DNA of 64,000 nucleotides, taken from positions 186,001 to 250,000 of the forward strand of contig NZ_JAIOUV010000005.1 of NCBI RefSeq assembly GCF_019931145.1, in the 5' to 3' direction. The DNA is from Marinicella meishanensis. Lineage in GTDB: Bacteria; Pseudomonadota; Gammaproteobacteria; Xanthomonadales; Marinicellaceae. How positions within the stretch are numbered: position 1 is the first letter of the stretch; every line of letters begins with the position of its first letter. Shown here piece after piece: positions 49,963 through 60,279 of this stretch. A program made the position numbers and the translations under genes. Below the pieces are notes generated by a model. That model was not told where the DNA came from. It ran no database searches and was given only the letters and a program-made list of their open reading frames with translations.

Positions 49963-52734
49963 ATGAAATTGAAAACCATGATCTGCATTGGTACCTGTCT
50001 GTCCTTCAGTTTGGCCACAGCCCAACAGAAGCCAGGGGACACCGATGCGCCTTATGTACCATTGACCCCGCAAACCAAGCAAGCTGTTAAGTTTGATGTG
50101 TCATTGCCGTTGTCCATGTACGCTCCCAAGCCCATCACCAATGTGAAAAACCGGGGTGGCCTCACCATTGACCCAGGTCCAGCCAACGACTCGGATGCTC
50201 CATTCCCCGGAGACCCGGTGTTGCAAAGCATGCTGGGCGGTTTACCTGGCCCCACCAAACAAACCGACTTTTTGGCCCTGGACAACATTTCTGGGGTGTC
50301 ACCACCCGATCCGGCTGGTGACGTTGGCCCCAACCACTATGTGGCCATGACCAACTTGTCATTTGCCGTATTGGACAAGTCTGGCAACACCTTGTTTGGC
50401 CCGGCTGCCAACAACACCTTGTGGTCAGGCTTTGGTGGTGACTGTGAAAGCGACAACGCCGGTGACCCCATTGTGCTGTATGACCAAATCTCTGATCGTT
50501 GGTTGTTGTCTCAATTCACTTCATCGGCCGGTCCGCAGTTCTACAATTGTATTGCGATTTCACAAACCAGTGATCCCACTGGGGCTTATTACCGTTGGGC
50601 GATCTTGAACAACAACGGCAGCGCCGACTTGTTCCCTGACTACCCCAAATACGGTGTGTGGTCTGACGGCTTTTACATCTCGACCCGTGACTTCAACGGC
50701 GGCTCATACGCCGGTGTGGGTGTTTATGCTTTGAATCGCGATGATTTGATAGCCGGTGTGCCCAATCCGCGCATTGTGTATTTCTTCATTGATCGTTCAG
50801 TGGATCCATGGCAAGTGGGTGACGGCTTGTTACCCGCCGACATCGATGGCGACACCTTACCACCACCAGGCTCACCGCAATATTTTGTGGGCTCGATGGA
50901 CAATGGTGGACCCTATAGTGCCGCTGCAGATGCCTTGTCATTCTGGGAGTTCGTCGCCGATTATGACACCCCAGCCAACTCCACCTTCACCCGCACGGCC
51001 CTGATTCCGATTGCTGAATACGACACCCAGTTCTCACTCTGTTCTGGCCGCAACTGTATTCCACAAGCCGGCACCAGCAACGGGGTGGACATCCAGTCAT
51101 ACCGCCAACGTCCTTTGCATCGTTTGGCTTACCGTAATTTCGGTACCCATGAATCACTGGTGACCAACCAATCGGTGGAAGCGTCAGCTGGCATCGGTGG
51201 CATCCGTTGGTGGGAAATCCGCGACCCCGACACCGGTCCAACCTTGTTCCAAGAAGGTACATACGGTCCAGGTACAACGGACAACATTCACCGTTGGATG
51301 GGGTCAATCGCCATGGACCGCGATGGCAACATGGGTCTGGCATACAGTGCTTCAGGCACCGCCATCAACCCCGCGATTCGCTTCACCGGTCGTTTACAAG
51401 GTGACGCTTTGGGCGCCATGGACCGCACCGAGGGTTCCATCATCGAGGGCACCGGCAGTCAAACCAGTGGTCAACGTTGGGGGGATTACACCTCAACCAA
51501 CATCGACCCAGTTGATGACTGTACCTTCTGGCACGTCAATGAATACTACGACACCAATGGTGGCGATTGGCAAATCCGGGTCGGCTCCTTCAAGTTTGAT
51601 GTGTGTGGTGATCCAGGCTTCTTCCTGGCTGCAACCGACCCATCGGTGGCCATCTGTCAAGGCGATGACGCCACCTACGACCTGACTGTGGGTTCTGTGG
51701 GTGGTTATGATGGTGTGGTCACCTTGTCGCAAACCGGCGAACCAGCCGGCTCGACAGTTGGCTACAGTGTCAACCCCGTGCCTTCATTACCGGGTGCCTC
51801 CACCGTGACCGTGTCCAACACCGGTGCCGTAGCAGCTGGCAACTACATGATCGATGTTTTGGGTACCTCACCCACGGTGTCTGACCAAAACGTGATGCTG
51901 AGCCTGGATGTGGCCGATGCCGTACCCACAGCCAACACCTTGATTGCACCGGCTGATGGCGCGGTTGATGTGGACAACCAACCCAGCTTGAGTTGGGATG
52001 ACACTGGCGCGGTGGATTACTTGGTTGAAATCGCCACCGATGCCGGTTTCACCAACATCGTCTTCAGTGACACCACCGCCGGCACCACCTTGGTGCCCAG
52101 TGTGACTTTGGGTGCTCAAACCGAGTATTTTTGGCGTGTGACCGGCAACAACAGTTGTGGCGCCAGCACCCCATCAGCAACCTTCTCTTTCACCACCGTG
52201 AATCAACTGTGTTTTGCCATTGGTTTGCCAATCACCGACAACAACCCCCCTGGGGATGATTTTGTTGGCAGTGTCGTGGATACCGGCACCTTGGACAGCT
52301 TGACCGTGTCAGTTGACACCGCCCACACTTGGGTGGGTGACTTGATCCTAACCTTGTCCAAAGATGGCACCAGCGTGGTGTTGATGGATCGTCCAGGCTT
52401 CACGGGCACTGGCTTCGGCTGTGGTAACGACGACATTGACGCCTTGTTCGATGATGGCAGCGGCACCCCAGTTGAATCTGAATGTGAAGCCACCCCACCA
52501 GCCATTGGTGGTACGGTTCAACCTGAAGAGGCTTTGGCGGCCTTCAATGGAGTTGACTTGGCCGGTGATTGGACTTTGAACATCAGTGACAACGCCGGCT
52601 TTGATACCGGTACACTGAACGAGTTCTGTTTGTTGCCAGTCTTGGAGCAAGTCCTCTGTGATCCTGCGCCTCCAGTGGGCGATCCAGATGTGATTTGGTT
52701 CAACGGCTTCCAATGTGTGGAACCCGCACCCTAA
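49963..52734 (+). CDS. Large secreted protein with Fn3-like and P-domain modules
   Basis: The 923-aa protein has a signal peptide (MKLKTMICIGTCLSFSLATA). It contains a central beta-propeller-like region (about 90-560) with WLLSQFT, YPKYGVWSDGFY and RWGDYTSTNIDP motifs. An Ig/Fn3-like module follows (about 640-740, PTLSWDDTGAVDYLVEIATD-type text), then a C-terminal P/Homo B domain (SLTVSVDTAHTWVGDLILTLSKDG to FNGVDLAGDWTLNISDNAG). It ends DVIWFNGFQCVEPAP, a DGFE-like tail. P domains usually sit behind subtilisin-type proteases, but no protease triad is present. GGAAACC precedes the ATG. It probably acts outside the cell. Confidence 0.8.
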   Translation: MKLKTMICIGTCLSFSLATAQQKPGDTDAPYVPLTPQTKQAVKFDVSLPLSMYAPKPITNVKNRGGLTIDPGPANDSDAPFPGDPVLQSMLGGLPGPTKQTDFLALDNISGVSPPDPAGDVGPNHYVAMTNLSFAVLDKSGNTLFGPAANNTLWSGFGGDCESDNAGDPIVLYDQISDRWLLSQFTSSAGPQFYNCIAISQTSDPTGAYYRWAILNNNGSADLFPDYPKYGVWSDGFYISTRDFNGGSYAGVGVYALNRDDLIAGVPNPRIVYFFIDRSVDPWQVGDGLLPADIDGDTLPPPGSPQYFVGSMDNGGPYSAAADALSFWEFVADYDTPANSTFTRTALIPIAEYDTQFSLCSGRNCIPQAGTSNGVDIQSYRQRPLHRLAYRNFGTHESLVTNQSVEASAGIGGIRWWEIRDPDTGPTLFQEGTYGPGTTDNIHRWMGSIAMDRDGNMGLAYSASGTAINPAIRFTGRLQGDALGAMDRTEGSIIEGTGSQTSGQRWGDYTSTNIDPVDDCTFWHVNEYYDTNGGDWQIRVGSFKFDVCGDPGFFLAATDPSVAICQGDDATYDLTVGSVGGYDGVVTLSQTGEPAGSTVGYSVNPVPSLPGASTVTVSNTGAVAAGNYMIDVLGTSPTVSDQNVMLSLDVADAVPTANTLIAPADGAVDVDNQPSLSWDDTGAVDYLVEIATDAGFTNIVFSDTTAGTTLVPSVTLGAQTEYFWRVTGNNSCGASTPSATFSFTTVNQLCFAIGLPITDNNPPGDDFVGSVVDTGTLDSLTVSVDTAHTWVGDLILTLSKDGTSVVLMDRPGFTGTGFGCGNDDIDALFDDGSGTPVESECEATPPAIGGTVQPEEALAAFNGVDLAGDWTLNISDNAGFDTGTLNEFCLLPVLEQVLCDPAPPVGDPDVIWFNGFQCVEPAP

Positions 52735-52745
52735 AGGGACACAAA

Positions 52746-52776
52746 AAAAGCAAGTCATCAAACGGTGACTTGCTTT
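52746..52776 (-). terminator. Terminator for the apaH direction
   Basis: On the minus strand AAAGCAAGTCA and TGACTTGCTTT form the stem, followed by TTTTTTT. Confidence 0.8.
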
Positions 52777-52790
52777 GATCCCAAATTGAT

Positions 52791-52816
52791 AAGCCCCTGC
52801 CTGTCAGGGGCTTTTT
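52791..52816 (+). terminator. Terminator for the P-domain protein gene
   Basis: AAGCCCCTG, CCTGT loop, CAGGGGCTTTTTC. Together with the previous hairpin it separates the two convergent genes. Confidence 0.85.
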
Positions 52817-52832
52817 CTTGTCAGCAACTGAG

Positions 52833-53624
52833 TCAGCAACTGAAAATCTGGCGGTCTGACAGTCGCATGGCGGTTAATTGACCACCCCACACTTTGCCAC
52901 TGTCCAAACAGGTGACCTGCGCATCTTGATACAAACCCAAGGCCGACCAATGGCCAAAGACCAAATGCTGATTCAGGTTTTGAATGCCCTCATATTGGAA
53001 CCAAGGTTGCAGTTTTTTGAGGGTGGTGACCCGTCCGTTTTGTGAAAAATTCAAGGCACCATCGGTTTTGACAAAGCGCATGCGGGTGCTGGCATTGATC
53101 ACAAACCGGGTTTGTTCCACCAACGGCAAATCAAGAGACCATTTTTTCGGCGTGTTGCCATACATGGTCTGAAAGAAAGCCGCAGGATCTTGCTGCATGA
53201 TGGCGGCGGTGCGATCTGCCAAGGTTTTGAAGTCTTCAATGCGCCACCAGGGATACAGGCCAGCATGGATGATCAAGTGATCACCGCAATCCAGGTACAG
53301 CGGTCGGCTGAGCAGCCAATCCAGCAGCAAACGGGCATCCGGGGCATTGAACAAAACTTTGAATTCTTTGTTGCTGATGCGTTTGTGGGGCTTGTGGTAT
53401 TTACTGAGCATGCTCAGATCGTGGTTGCCCAAGACGGTGTCACAACAATGCTGGTGGGCATACACCCAACGCAGCACATCCAGGGACCGACCACCGCGGT
53501 TAACCAAATCGCCACAAAACAACAAACGATCAACCTGCGGATCAAATGCGATTCGATCCAGCAGTTGCATCAATGGCTCAAAACAACCTTGCACATCACC
53601 CACGGCATAGGTGGCCATGCTCAA
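52833..53624 (-). CDS. apaH: ApaH, diadenosine tetraphosphatase
   Basis: The 263-aa metallophosphatase has MATYAVGDVQGCFEPL, LLFCGDLVNRGGRSL and VLGNHDLSML, with HAGLYPWW later: the metal-binding set of ApaH. It cleaves Ap4A symmetrically to two ADP, lowering the alarmone. It may start at ATG 53624 or two codons later. It directly follows pyrE on the minus strand. Confidence 0.95.
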   Translation of the reverse strand: MSMATYAVGDVQGCFEPLMQLLDRIAFDPQVDRLLFCGDLVNRGGRSLDVLRWVYAHQHCCDTVLGNHDLSMLSKYHKPHKRISNKEFKVLFNAPDARLLLDWLLSRPLYLDCGDHLIIHAGLYPWWRIEDFKTLADRTAAIMQQDPAAFFQTMYGNTPKKWSLDLPLVEQTRFVINASTRMRFVKTDGALNFSQNGRVTTLKKLQPWFQYEGIQNLNQHLVFGHWSALGLYQDAQVTCLDSGKVWGGQLTAMRLSDRQIFSC

Positions 53625-54254
53625 TCACACCCCATAAGATTGTCGATAAGCCGTGACTTTGGCCAAATTTTCCGCATCACCTTGAAGAAACTCAAACAAG
53701 GCTTGTAAGTTGGCGATGCTGATTTGCGCCAGGCCGAATTCTTGTTGCAACTCTTGCATGGCGGACAGGTCGCCTTGCCCCTTCTCTTGGCGATCCAAAG
53801 CCACCGCAATACCCACGGCTTCGGCCCCTTGTTGCTTGATCAGGGCGATGGATTCACGCACCGATGTGCCGGCCGAGACCACATCGTCCACAATCAACAC
53901 CCGGCCTTGGACTGGAGCGCCAATCAGTTGTCCCCCTTCGCCATGGGCTTTGGCCTCTTTGCGGTTGAAAGCCACTGGCAGGTTTTCTTGGTACAGCTGA
54001 TACCAGGCCACCGCTATGCATGTGGCCAAGGGGATGCCTTTGTAAGCCGGGCCGTAAAGCATGTCGAAGGCCAAACCCGATTGTTTGATGGTTTGGGCGT
54101 AATAAGTGCCCAACAGCGACAGAGAATGGCCATCATCGAACAAACCGGCATTAAAAAAATACGGGCTGATGCGCCCTGATTTCAAGGTGAAATCGCCAAA
54201 TTTAAGGACGTTTTTGTCCACGGCCAAAGCCAAAAAGTCTTGTGCAGTGCTCAT
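53625..54254 (-). CDS. pyrE: PyrE, orotate phosphoribosyltransferase
   Basis: The 209-aa type I PRTase has FTLKSGRISPYFFNAG near the N-terminus and the PRPP-binding loop VLIVDDVVSAGTSVRE. It converts orotate and PRPP to OMP in pyrimidine synthesis. Divergent from xth. The stop abuts the apaH start. Confidence 0.96.
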   Translation of the reverse strand: MSTAQDFLALAVDKNVLKFGDFTLKSGRISPYFFNAGLFDDGHSLSLLGTYYAQTIKQSGLAFDMLYGPAYKGIPLATCIAVAWYQLYQENLPVAFNRKEAKAHGEGGQLIGAPVQGRVLIVDDVVSAGTSVRESIALIKQQGAEAVGIAVALDRQEKGQGDLSAMQELQQEFGLAQISIANLQALFEFLQGDAENLAKVTAYRQSYGV

Positions 54255-54353
54255 GCGGTCAGCGTTGTCAATTGGCTGTTATCTTGCGAGAACCGCGGTC
54301 AATTTTCAACCCCATCGGTGTTATAATTTGGGCTTTTTCAGGAAACCCACACC

Positions 54354-55121
54354 ATGAAAATCATCTCCTTGAATGCCAATGGCATCCGCGCCGCCGAACG
54401 CAAAGGCCTGTTTGACTGGTTTGCCCAACAAAATGCCGACATCATGTGCATCCAGGAAACCAAAGCCCAGCTGCACCAACTGCCACCGGAAAAATTTATG
54501 CCAGATGGTTATCACCACTTTCAATCCGACGCCTGCAAGAAAGGTTATTCAGGGGTGTCCATTTACAGCAAGCACCAACCGGTGGACGTGGCCTATGGCA
54601 TTGATTGGCCGGCATTTGATGACGAAGGCCGCTGGGTACAAATCGATTTGGGGCATTTGATTGTGGCTTCCTTGTACATGCCCTCAGGTTCATCCAAAGA
54701 GGAGCGGCAAGATTTCAAATACGTGTGTATGGAGCGCATGGAGCCGGTGCTGCAGAGCCTGATCGACGGCGACAAACCGTTCATCATTTGCGGTGACTGG
54801 AACATCGCCCACAAAAAAATCGACATCAAGAACTGGCGCGGCAACCAGAAGAATTCAGGCTTCCTGCCAGAAGAACGGCAGTGGATGACCAAATTGTTTG
54901 ACGAGATGGGTCTGGTGGACGCCTTTCGGGTGGTGGAACCGGGTGAGCACCAATACACCTGGTGGTCAAACCGCGGTCAAGCCTGGGCCAACAACACCGG
55001 CTGGCGCATTGATTACCACATCACCTCAAAATGCCTGCAAGAAAAAATCAAAAGGGCTGAAATTTACAAGGATGAACGGTTCTCGGACCACGCCCCATTG
55101 ATCCTAGAATACGATTTGTGA
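54354..55121 (+). CDS. xthA: Exodeoxyribonuclease III (AP endonuclease)
   Basis: The 255-aa enzyme of the exonuclease III family has ISLNANGIRAAERKGLFDW, DIMCIQETKA (catalytic Glu), GDWNIAHKKIDIKN and WRIDYHITS, ending FSDHAPLILEYDL with the catalytic His. It repairs abasic sites and 3' blocked ends. AGGAAA precedes the ATG. Confidence 0.95.
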   Translation: MKIISLNANGIRAAERKGLFDWFAQQNADIMCIQETKAQLHQLPPEKFMPDGYHHFQSDACKKGYSGVSIYSKHQPVDVAYGIDWPAFDDEGRWVQIDLGHLIVASLYMPSGSSKEERQDFKYVCMERMEPVLQSLIDGDKPFIICGDWNIAHKKIDIKNWRGNQKNSGFLPEERQWMTKLFDEMGLVDAFRVVEPGEHQYTWWSNRGQAWANNTGWRIDYHITSKCLQEKIKRAEIYKDERFSDHAPLILEYDL

Positions 55122-55122
55122 A

Positions 55123-55148
55123 CAAAAGGGCTCGATTGAGCCCTTTTG
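55123..55148. terminator. Terminator between xth and the cupredoxin-like gene
   Basis: AAAAGGGCTC, GATT loop, GAGCCCTTTTG. Symmetric, serving the two convergent genes. Confidence 0.85.
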
Positions 55149-55165
55149 TGGTTGCTGCGCGTTGC

Positions 55166-55543
55166 TTATTTGATGGTATCAATTTCATACCAAGGGGTTG
55201 GGTTGATGGGACAGCGAAATCGAAACCCATCGGTGGTGATTTCAACCCGAGATGTTTTCGATTGGTTGGGCTCCAATGGAAACATGTCCAATTGTGCCCT
55301 GGTTTTGTTGTTCTGTATCTGAAAACCCACCAACTTGTTGGTTTTATTGGTCACCACAAATTCATAAGTCCCTGGTTTCAAGCTGGCCAAAGTTTCTTTC
55401 GCTTCGAAATAGCCACCATATTGGTCCAGGTGGATGGTGGTCACCCCATCCACTTGTTTGGCCAGTTCTGCCTGACTGGGGTTGAAAGCGGTCAATGCGA
55501 CCATCAGTGACAAAGCGGTGATCATCATATTGAGTTGTTTCAT
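55166..55543 (-). CDS. Small exported cupredoxin-like protein
   Basis: The 125-aa protein has a signal peptide (MITALSLMVALTAFNPSQA) and an all-beta mature domain ending FRFRCPINPTPWYEIDTIK. The pattern GTYEFVVTNKTNKLVGFQIQNN suggests a cupredoxin-like fold. A single Cys and no clear His-Cys-His-Met set are visible, so copper binding is not supported. Function unknown. It is divergent from the AraC-type regulator. Confidence 0.6.
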   Translation of the reverse strand: MKQLNMMITALSLMVALTAFNPSQAELAKQVDGVTTIHLDQYGGYFEAKETLASLKPGTYEFVVTNKTNKLVGFQIQNNKTRAQLDMFPLEPNQSKTSRVEITTDGFRFRCPINPTPWYEIDTIK

Positions 55544-55644
55544 GTGTGTACTCCTGGTTGATTAATTTACATTGTGGGTGTATTTTATGGCCTGAAATGA
55601 TACGATACATGTCAATTAATCCTACTTTATAGCTCATTCGTCCA

Positions 55645-56514
55645 ATGAACGTCATTGATGAGATTTTTAAGTCAATTTCCTTTGATGCCTGCATATACCT
55701 GCATTCAGCATTTTGTTCCCCATGGGGCGTCACTTCCTCAAATCCAGGAAAAAGCAGTTTCCATGTCATTGCTTATGGCAATTGCCAATTGGAAATGGCT
55801 GGCCAGGATCCCCTGTTTCTCAGCGCCGGTGATCTGATCTTTTTTTCCCGCGATACCCCGCACAAAATCCTCAATCCAGATGAGCGCAATAACCTGTCGA
55901 CCACTTTGATTTGTGGCCAACTGAGTTTTCAACAAGACAACAACCCCATTTTGCAAGCCTTACCCAGGGTGTTGCACATCACTGCCAACGAAATGGATCA
56001 AGCCATGTGGTTCAAATCGTTGTTTCAGCAAATCGTGGCCGAAGCCGAAAGTGACAATGCAGGCAGGCAATTGGTATTGGATAAATTGGCCGAAATTTTG
56101 TTCATTTATGTGGTTCGCTATTATGCTCAATCCACCCAATTGCGCGATTCTGAACAGGCCGGCTTGTTCATGGGCTTGGCTGACCCCAATATTGCCAAAG
56201 CATTGATCGCTTTTCACCGCCACATGGATCAACCATGGAACTTGCAATCATTGGCTGCCCAAGCAGCCATGTCTCGATCCAAGTTGGCCAGCCGCTTCAG
56301 TGAACTGTTGGGCGTGACCCCATTGAAATACATGACCCATTGGCGCATGCAACTGGCCGCTCAATTACTGAAAAACAGTCATCAATCAATTTATCAGATC
56401 GCCTTGTCATGTGGTTACCAATCAGAAGCGGCATTCATCAAAGTGTTCAAAAAACAATTCGGGATGACCCCAGGACAAAGCCGCAAAATGGCCCACTCAA
56501 ACCAATTTGATTGA
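55645..56514 (+). CDS. AraC-family transcriptional regulator with cupin sensor domain
   Basis: The 289-aa protein has an N-terminal cupin-type domain (CIYLHSAFCSPWG, FHVIAYGNCQLEMAGQDPLFLSAGDLIFF with PHKIL) of the cupin_6 kind. The C-terminal double helix-turn-helix is AraC-type: PWNLQSLAAQAAMSRSKLASRFSELLGVTPLKYMTHWRM and IYQIALSCGYQSEAAFIKVFKKQFGMTPGQSR. Ligand and targets are unknown. It is divergent from the cupredoxin-like gene and convergent with kefC. Confidence 0.93.
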   Translation: MNVIDEIFKSISFDACIYLHSAFCSPWGVTSSNPGKSSFHVIAYGNCQLEMAGQDPLFLSAGDLIFFSRDTPHKILNPDERNNLSTTLICGQLSFQQDNNPILQALPRVLHITANEMDQAMWFKSLFQQIVAEAESDNAGRQLVLDKLAEILFIYVVRYYAQSTQLRDSEQAGLFMGLADPNIAKALIAFHRHMDQPWNLQSLAAQAAMSRSKLASRFSELLGVTPLKYMTHWRMQLAAQLLKNSHQSIYQIALSCGYQSEAAFIKVFKKQFGMTPGQSRKMAHSNQFD

Positions 56515-56521
56515 ATGCGAT

Positions 56522-58441
56522 TCAGTACTCGTTCTTATTACCCAAGTCTTGGACCAGCGATTGGTCGTCCCACCCTGAATCATTGTTGAACTGGTATTGT
56601 TTGATGTGCTGGTCATTCGCCAGCACTTTGGCCAGGTTATCCAGTTGTTGCTGTACCCTGAGTACATGGCCTTTTTCGTCGCTGTCAAAGTATGACGCCG
56701 CCAGTTCGCGCACCAAGGCTTCGTCTTCTTTTTGATAAATGAGTTTGGCCCGCTTGGCCTGATAGGCCCGCATGCCCAAGTGCTTCAGCACATCTTCACC
56801 CATGGTGGCCGAGGTCTCGAAGGTTTCTCGGTAAATGTGCTTGACCCCGATGTGGTGCAGTTCGTAGGCCATGGTGCGGTCTCTGGCCCGCACGAACAGC
56901 GTCAAATTGGGGTGGTTTTTTAACAAGTACTTCGACAACTCGATGACCTTGTCAGGGTCGTCCATGGCAATCACCATGGTGGTCGCCTCATCGATACCGG
57001 CGGCCTGCAACAAATCCATGCGGGTGGCATCGCCAAAAAAAACCTTCCAACCATATTTGCGCAAGGTGTCGATCATGTTGGGGTCATTGTCCAATGCGGT
57101 GATGCCGAAATTGTTGTATTGCAGCAAGCGGCCCACAATTTGACCAAAGCGCCCCACCCCAGCAATGATCACCTGATTGGCTTCATCGATGTCATCGGCA
57201 GCCCGCTCAGGGACATCATCGGCCAACATTTTTTTCAAGATGACTTTTTCATAAAACAAAAACAACAATGGCGTGATGGCCATCGACAAGGCCACCACAA
57301 TGCGCAATGTGTCGGCAATTTCAGCCGGTACCACCTGTTGTCCCACCGCCAATGTCAGCAGCACAAAGGCAAATTCACCGCCTTGGGCCAAGGCCAAGAA
57401 AAACAAGGCGTGTTCAATTTTCTGCAGGCGAAGGATCTTGCCCACCACAAACAGCACCCCGGCTTTGAGCAAAATCAAGCCCACAGTCAGCCCCAGGATC
57501 ACCCCATATTGAGCGGCAAACAGGGCAAAATTGAAGGCCGCACCCACGGTCATGAAAAACACGCCCAGCAACAACCCTTTGAACGGTTCGATGTCGGCTT
57601 CCAACTCATGGCGGTATTCACTCTCACTGAGAATCACCCCAGCAATGAACACCCCCAAAGCGGGTGACAAACCAATCAACGACATCAAGGCCGCAATCAA
57701 GGTCACCAGGCCCAGGGCTGCGGTGGTAAAAATTTCTTTTTGTCGGGCCCGGGCAATGTAGTCAAACAAGGGGTTGATCAAATGTCTGGACAAAACATAG
57801 ATCAAGACAATGGCCCCGACCACCACCAAGGGTTTTAACCACCCGGGCAAGTGGGTGGTCAAATCAATGCCATGGGCGGCGTGACCAGCTCCATCAGGTG
57901 CTCCAACTGCCAACAGTGGGATCACCGCAATGATCGGGATGACGGCGATGTCCTGGAACAGCAAGGCCGAAAACGACGCTTTGCCGCCAATGGTGTTCTG
58001 CCAGCCCTTTTCCTTCAGGGTTGACATGATGATGGCGGTGGAAGACAAAGCGAGGGTCAAACCGATTGCCAAACCCACTTGCCAGCTCAAACCAAAGCCC
58101 CAAATGGCCACTGCCATGATCAACACCGCAGTCAAACTGACTTGCAAACCACCGGCTCCCAGGATGGCGGATTTCATGCGCCACAGGTGGCTGGGTTGGA
58201 TTTCCAAGCCAATCACAAACAGCATCAACACCACCCCAAACTCGGTGGCATGGTTCAATTGTTCCAGCAGTTGACCTGAATCCATGTGCAACAAGGGAGC
58301 CAACACCGTCAAAATACCACCGACGATGCCACCTGCGATCAAATAACCCAACACCGAACCCAAATTCAGGCGATTGGCCAAGGGCACCAACAACACCGCC
58401 AAGCCCAAAAACAAACTGGCGATGATGAATGCTTCCGTCAT
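56522..58441 (-). CDS. kefC: KefC-type glutathione-gated K+/H+ antiporter (CPA2)
   Basis: The 639-aa protein has about 12 membrane helices of the CPA2 antiporter fold ([31 protein letters not shown]) and a cytosolic TrkA-N/RCK domain ([31 protein letters not shown]). The KefB/KefC type is supported by an adjacent quinone-reductase subunit. It extrudes potassium, acidifying the cytoplasm during electrophile stress, and is held shut by glutathione. It overlaps kefF by 4 bp. Confidence 0.92.
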   Translation of the reverse strand: MTEAFIIASLFLGLAVLLVPLANRLNLGSVLGYLIAGGIVGGILTVLAPLLHMDSGQLLEQLNHATEFGVVLMLFVIGLEIQPSHLWRMKSAILGAGGLQVSLTAVLIMAVAIWGFGLSWQVGLAIGLTLALSSTAIIMSTLKEKGWQNTIGGKASFSALLFQDIAVIPIIAVIPLLAVGAPDGAGHAAHGIDLTTHLPGWLKPLVVVGAIVLIYVLSRHLINPLFDYIARARQKEIFTTAALGLVTLIAALMSLIGLSPALGVFIAGVILSESEYRHELEADIEPFKGLLLGVFFMTVGAAFNFALFAAQYGVILGLTVGLILLKAGVLFVVGKILRLQKIEHALFFLALAQGGEFAFVLLTLAVGQQVVPAEIADTLRIVVALSMAITPLLFLFYEKVILKKMLADDVPERAADDIDEANQVIIAGVGRFGQIVGRLLQYNNFGITALDNDPNMIDTLRKYGWKVFFGDATRMDLLQAAGIDEATTMVIAMDDPDKVIELSKYLLKNHPNLTLFVRARDRTMAYELHHIGVKHIYRETFETSATMGEDVLKHLGMRAYQAKRAKLIYQKEDEALVRELAASYFDSDEKGHVLRVQQQLDNLAKVLANDQHIKQYQFNNDSGWDDQSLVQDLGNKNEY

Positions 58442-59052
58442 GCCAAGGCTCCGGGGAAATGTTCATTGAGGGTGCGGTAGCTGGCACACGCTTGGGCCGA
58501 CAGCCGTTGCTGCACCAAGTCATCCATCAATTGTTGGTAAATGGCGGCTTGTTCTGATAAATAGTTGGCGGATATGTGGTCGTTGTAATTCTGTGCCTTG
58601 ATCTTCAAGGCGCCATAAACGATGAACGGTGGCAAATAGTCCATGTGACACAGCTTGGCGGTGTATTCAAACGGCTGCAACAAGTCACGGATGTTGCGCT
58701 CACCTTGGTAGTTACACAAATCACCACCGGAGGTGACCACCGATAAAAACTGTTTGCCGGCCAAGGCCGTGCCCTCAGTGCCGTAAGCAAAGCCGTGTTC
58801 CAACACCAAGTCCATCCATTCTTTCAAGATGGCCGGTGCCGAATACCAATACAGCGGGTGTTGAAACACGATCACGTCATGGGCTTGCAACAAGGCCTGC
58901 TCATGGGCCACATCAATCATGAAATTGGGGTAGTGCTCATACAAATCATGCACCGTGATCTCGGCCCGATCGGGCAATGCCTGGAGCAAAGCTTGGTTGA
59001 GCTGTGAAGTCTGAAACACTGGATGGGCAAACAGCACCAGAACTTTGTTCAT
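58438..59052 (-). CDS. KefF/KefG-like NAD(P)H quinone oxidoreductase
   Basis: The 204-aa flavodoxin-fold protein starts [20 protein letters not shown] and has [31 protein letters not shown] and TSGGDLCNY. These are typical of the FMN-binding ancillary subunits that activate KefB or KefC. It is translated just ahead of kefC with a 4-bp overlap. Confidence 0.9.
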   Translation of the reverse strand: MNKVLVLFAHPVFQTSQLNQALLQALPDRAEITVHDLYEHYPNFMIDVAHEQALLQAHDVIVFQHPLYWYSAPAILKEWMDLVLEHGFAYGTEGTALAGKQFLSVVTSGGDLCNYQGERNIRDLLQPFEYTAKLCHMDYLPPFIVYGALKIKAQNYNDHISANYLSEQAAIYQQLMDDLVQQRLSAQACASYRTLNEHFPGALA

Positions 59053-59094
59053 GCCTGGCTCGCTGTTTGACTCATGCAGCGGTGTGCGCGCCGA

Positions 59095-60270
59095 TCAATC
59101 GGTGTCACGGTCGATGTCTTTGTACTTGGCTTTGGCCGACAACAAAGCCTCGCGCAATTGGGCTTCGGTTTTTTGCAGTTCAACCACCGCCCCTTCGCGT
59201 TTGGCCTTGCCTTCTTCGGCAATGCGCAGGCTGTCATCAATGGTTTCGATCAATTTCTGGTTGGCCAGTTTCACCACTTCGATGTCAAACACCCCGCGTT
59301 CCATTTGTTCCCGCACTTTGCGGTTGGCAATTTGCAGGTTTTCGGCATTGGCGGCCAACATTTCATTGGTCAGGTCGGTGGCATCCTTGATGGTGTCAGC
59401 GGCTTGTTCAGAGCGCCAAATGGTCACCGTTTGGGCCAATTGTTGGCGCCACAGCGGCACCGTGTTGGCAATGGTGGAATTGATCTTGTTGATCAAACCT
59501 TTGTCATTTTCCTGCACCAGGCGAATGCTCGGCAGGCTTTGCAGGGTGACTTGGCGGGTCAAGCGCAAATCGTGTACCCGGCGTTCCAGATCAGCGGTTG
59601 ACGAACGGATGTCACGCAGCTTTTGCGCCAACAACATGTCTTCACTGCCTTCGGCTTCTTTTTCCATGGCTGGGATGACCTGCTCATGCAATTGTTTGAT
59701 TTTTTCTTCGCCGGCTTTGATGTAGTCTTCCAAGGTATGAAAATACTCCAAATTGGCCACGTATAAACGATCCAGACTGGTGATGTCTTTCAGCAACTGG
59801 GTTTTGTGCGACTCCAGTTTGTTGGTGATTTTGTCGATTTGTTTGCGCACTTCTTCATAGCGTTGCAAAAATTTCACCAACGGTTTGGCCTTGCCAAACA
59901 AACGGGCGAAAAAGCCGGGTTTCTTGTTGGGGTCCAGTTCGTCCACATCAAAACCACGGATGGTGGCCACCATCTCGTTCAAGGCTTCGCCTGATCGGCC
60001 GAGGTCTTTGTTTTTCACCCCTTCCAACATTTTGTCAGAAATTTCGGTCACTTTCTCTTGCGCCTTGGTGCCAAAGAAAATCACTGAATTGGCATCGGCC
60101 ATGTCGATTTCTTCAATCAAGGCATCGATGCGTTGACGCTCCTCATCATCCACGTCCTTGTAGGCCACCATTTCATTCATCACACCCGGCACAATTTCTC
60201 CTTCGATGGTGCCTTTGATGGTGCCTGTTTCTGTGGCTGTGGTGGTTTTGTTTTGGTCTTCTTCAGTCAT
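59095..60270 (-). CDS. telA: TelA-like toxic-anion resistance protein
   Basis: The 391-aa, mostly helical coiled-coil protein has no membrane segment. TelA/KlaA features include LARLFGKAKPLVKFLQRYEEVRKQIDKITNKLE, LPSIRLVQENDKGLINKINSTIANTVPLWRQQLAQ and a C-terminal IDDSLRIAEEGKAKREGAVVELQ. Family members confer tellurite or bacteriocin tolerance in some hosts; the mechanism is unclear. It follows xpaC by 9 bp. Confidence 0.9.
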   Translation of the reverse strand: MTEEDQNKTTTATETGTIKGTIEGEIVPGVMNEMVAYKDVDDEERQRIDALIEEIDMADANSVIFFGTKAQEKVTEISDKMLEGVKNKDLGRSGEALNEMVATIRGFDVDELDPNKKPGFFARLFGKAKPLVKFLQRYEEVRKQIDKITNKLESHKTQLLKDITSLDRLYVANLEYFHTLEDYIKAGEEKIKQLHEQVIPAMEKEAEGSEDMLLAQKLRDIRSSTADLERRVHDLRLTRQVTLQSLPSIRLVQENDKGLINKINSTIANTVPLWRQQLAQTVTIWRSEQAADTIKDATDLTNEMLAANAENLQIANRKVREQMERGVFDIEVVKLANQKLIETIDDSLRIAEEGKAKREGAVVELQKTEAQLREALLSAKAKYKDIDRDTD

Positions 60271-60279
60271 GATCTTCTC

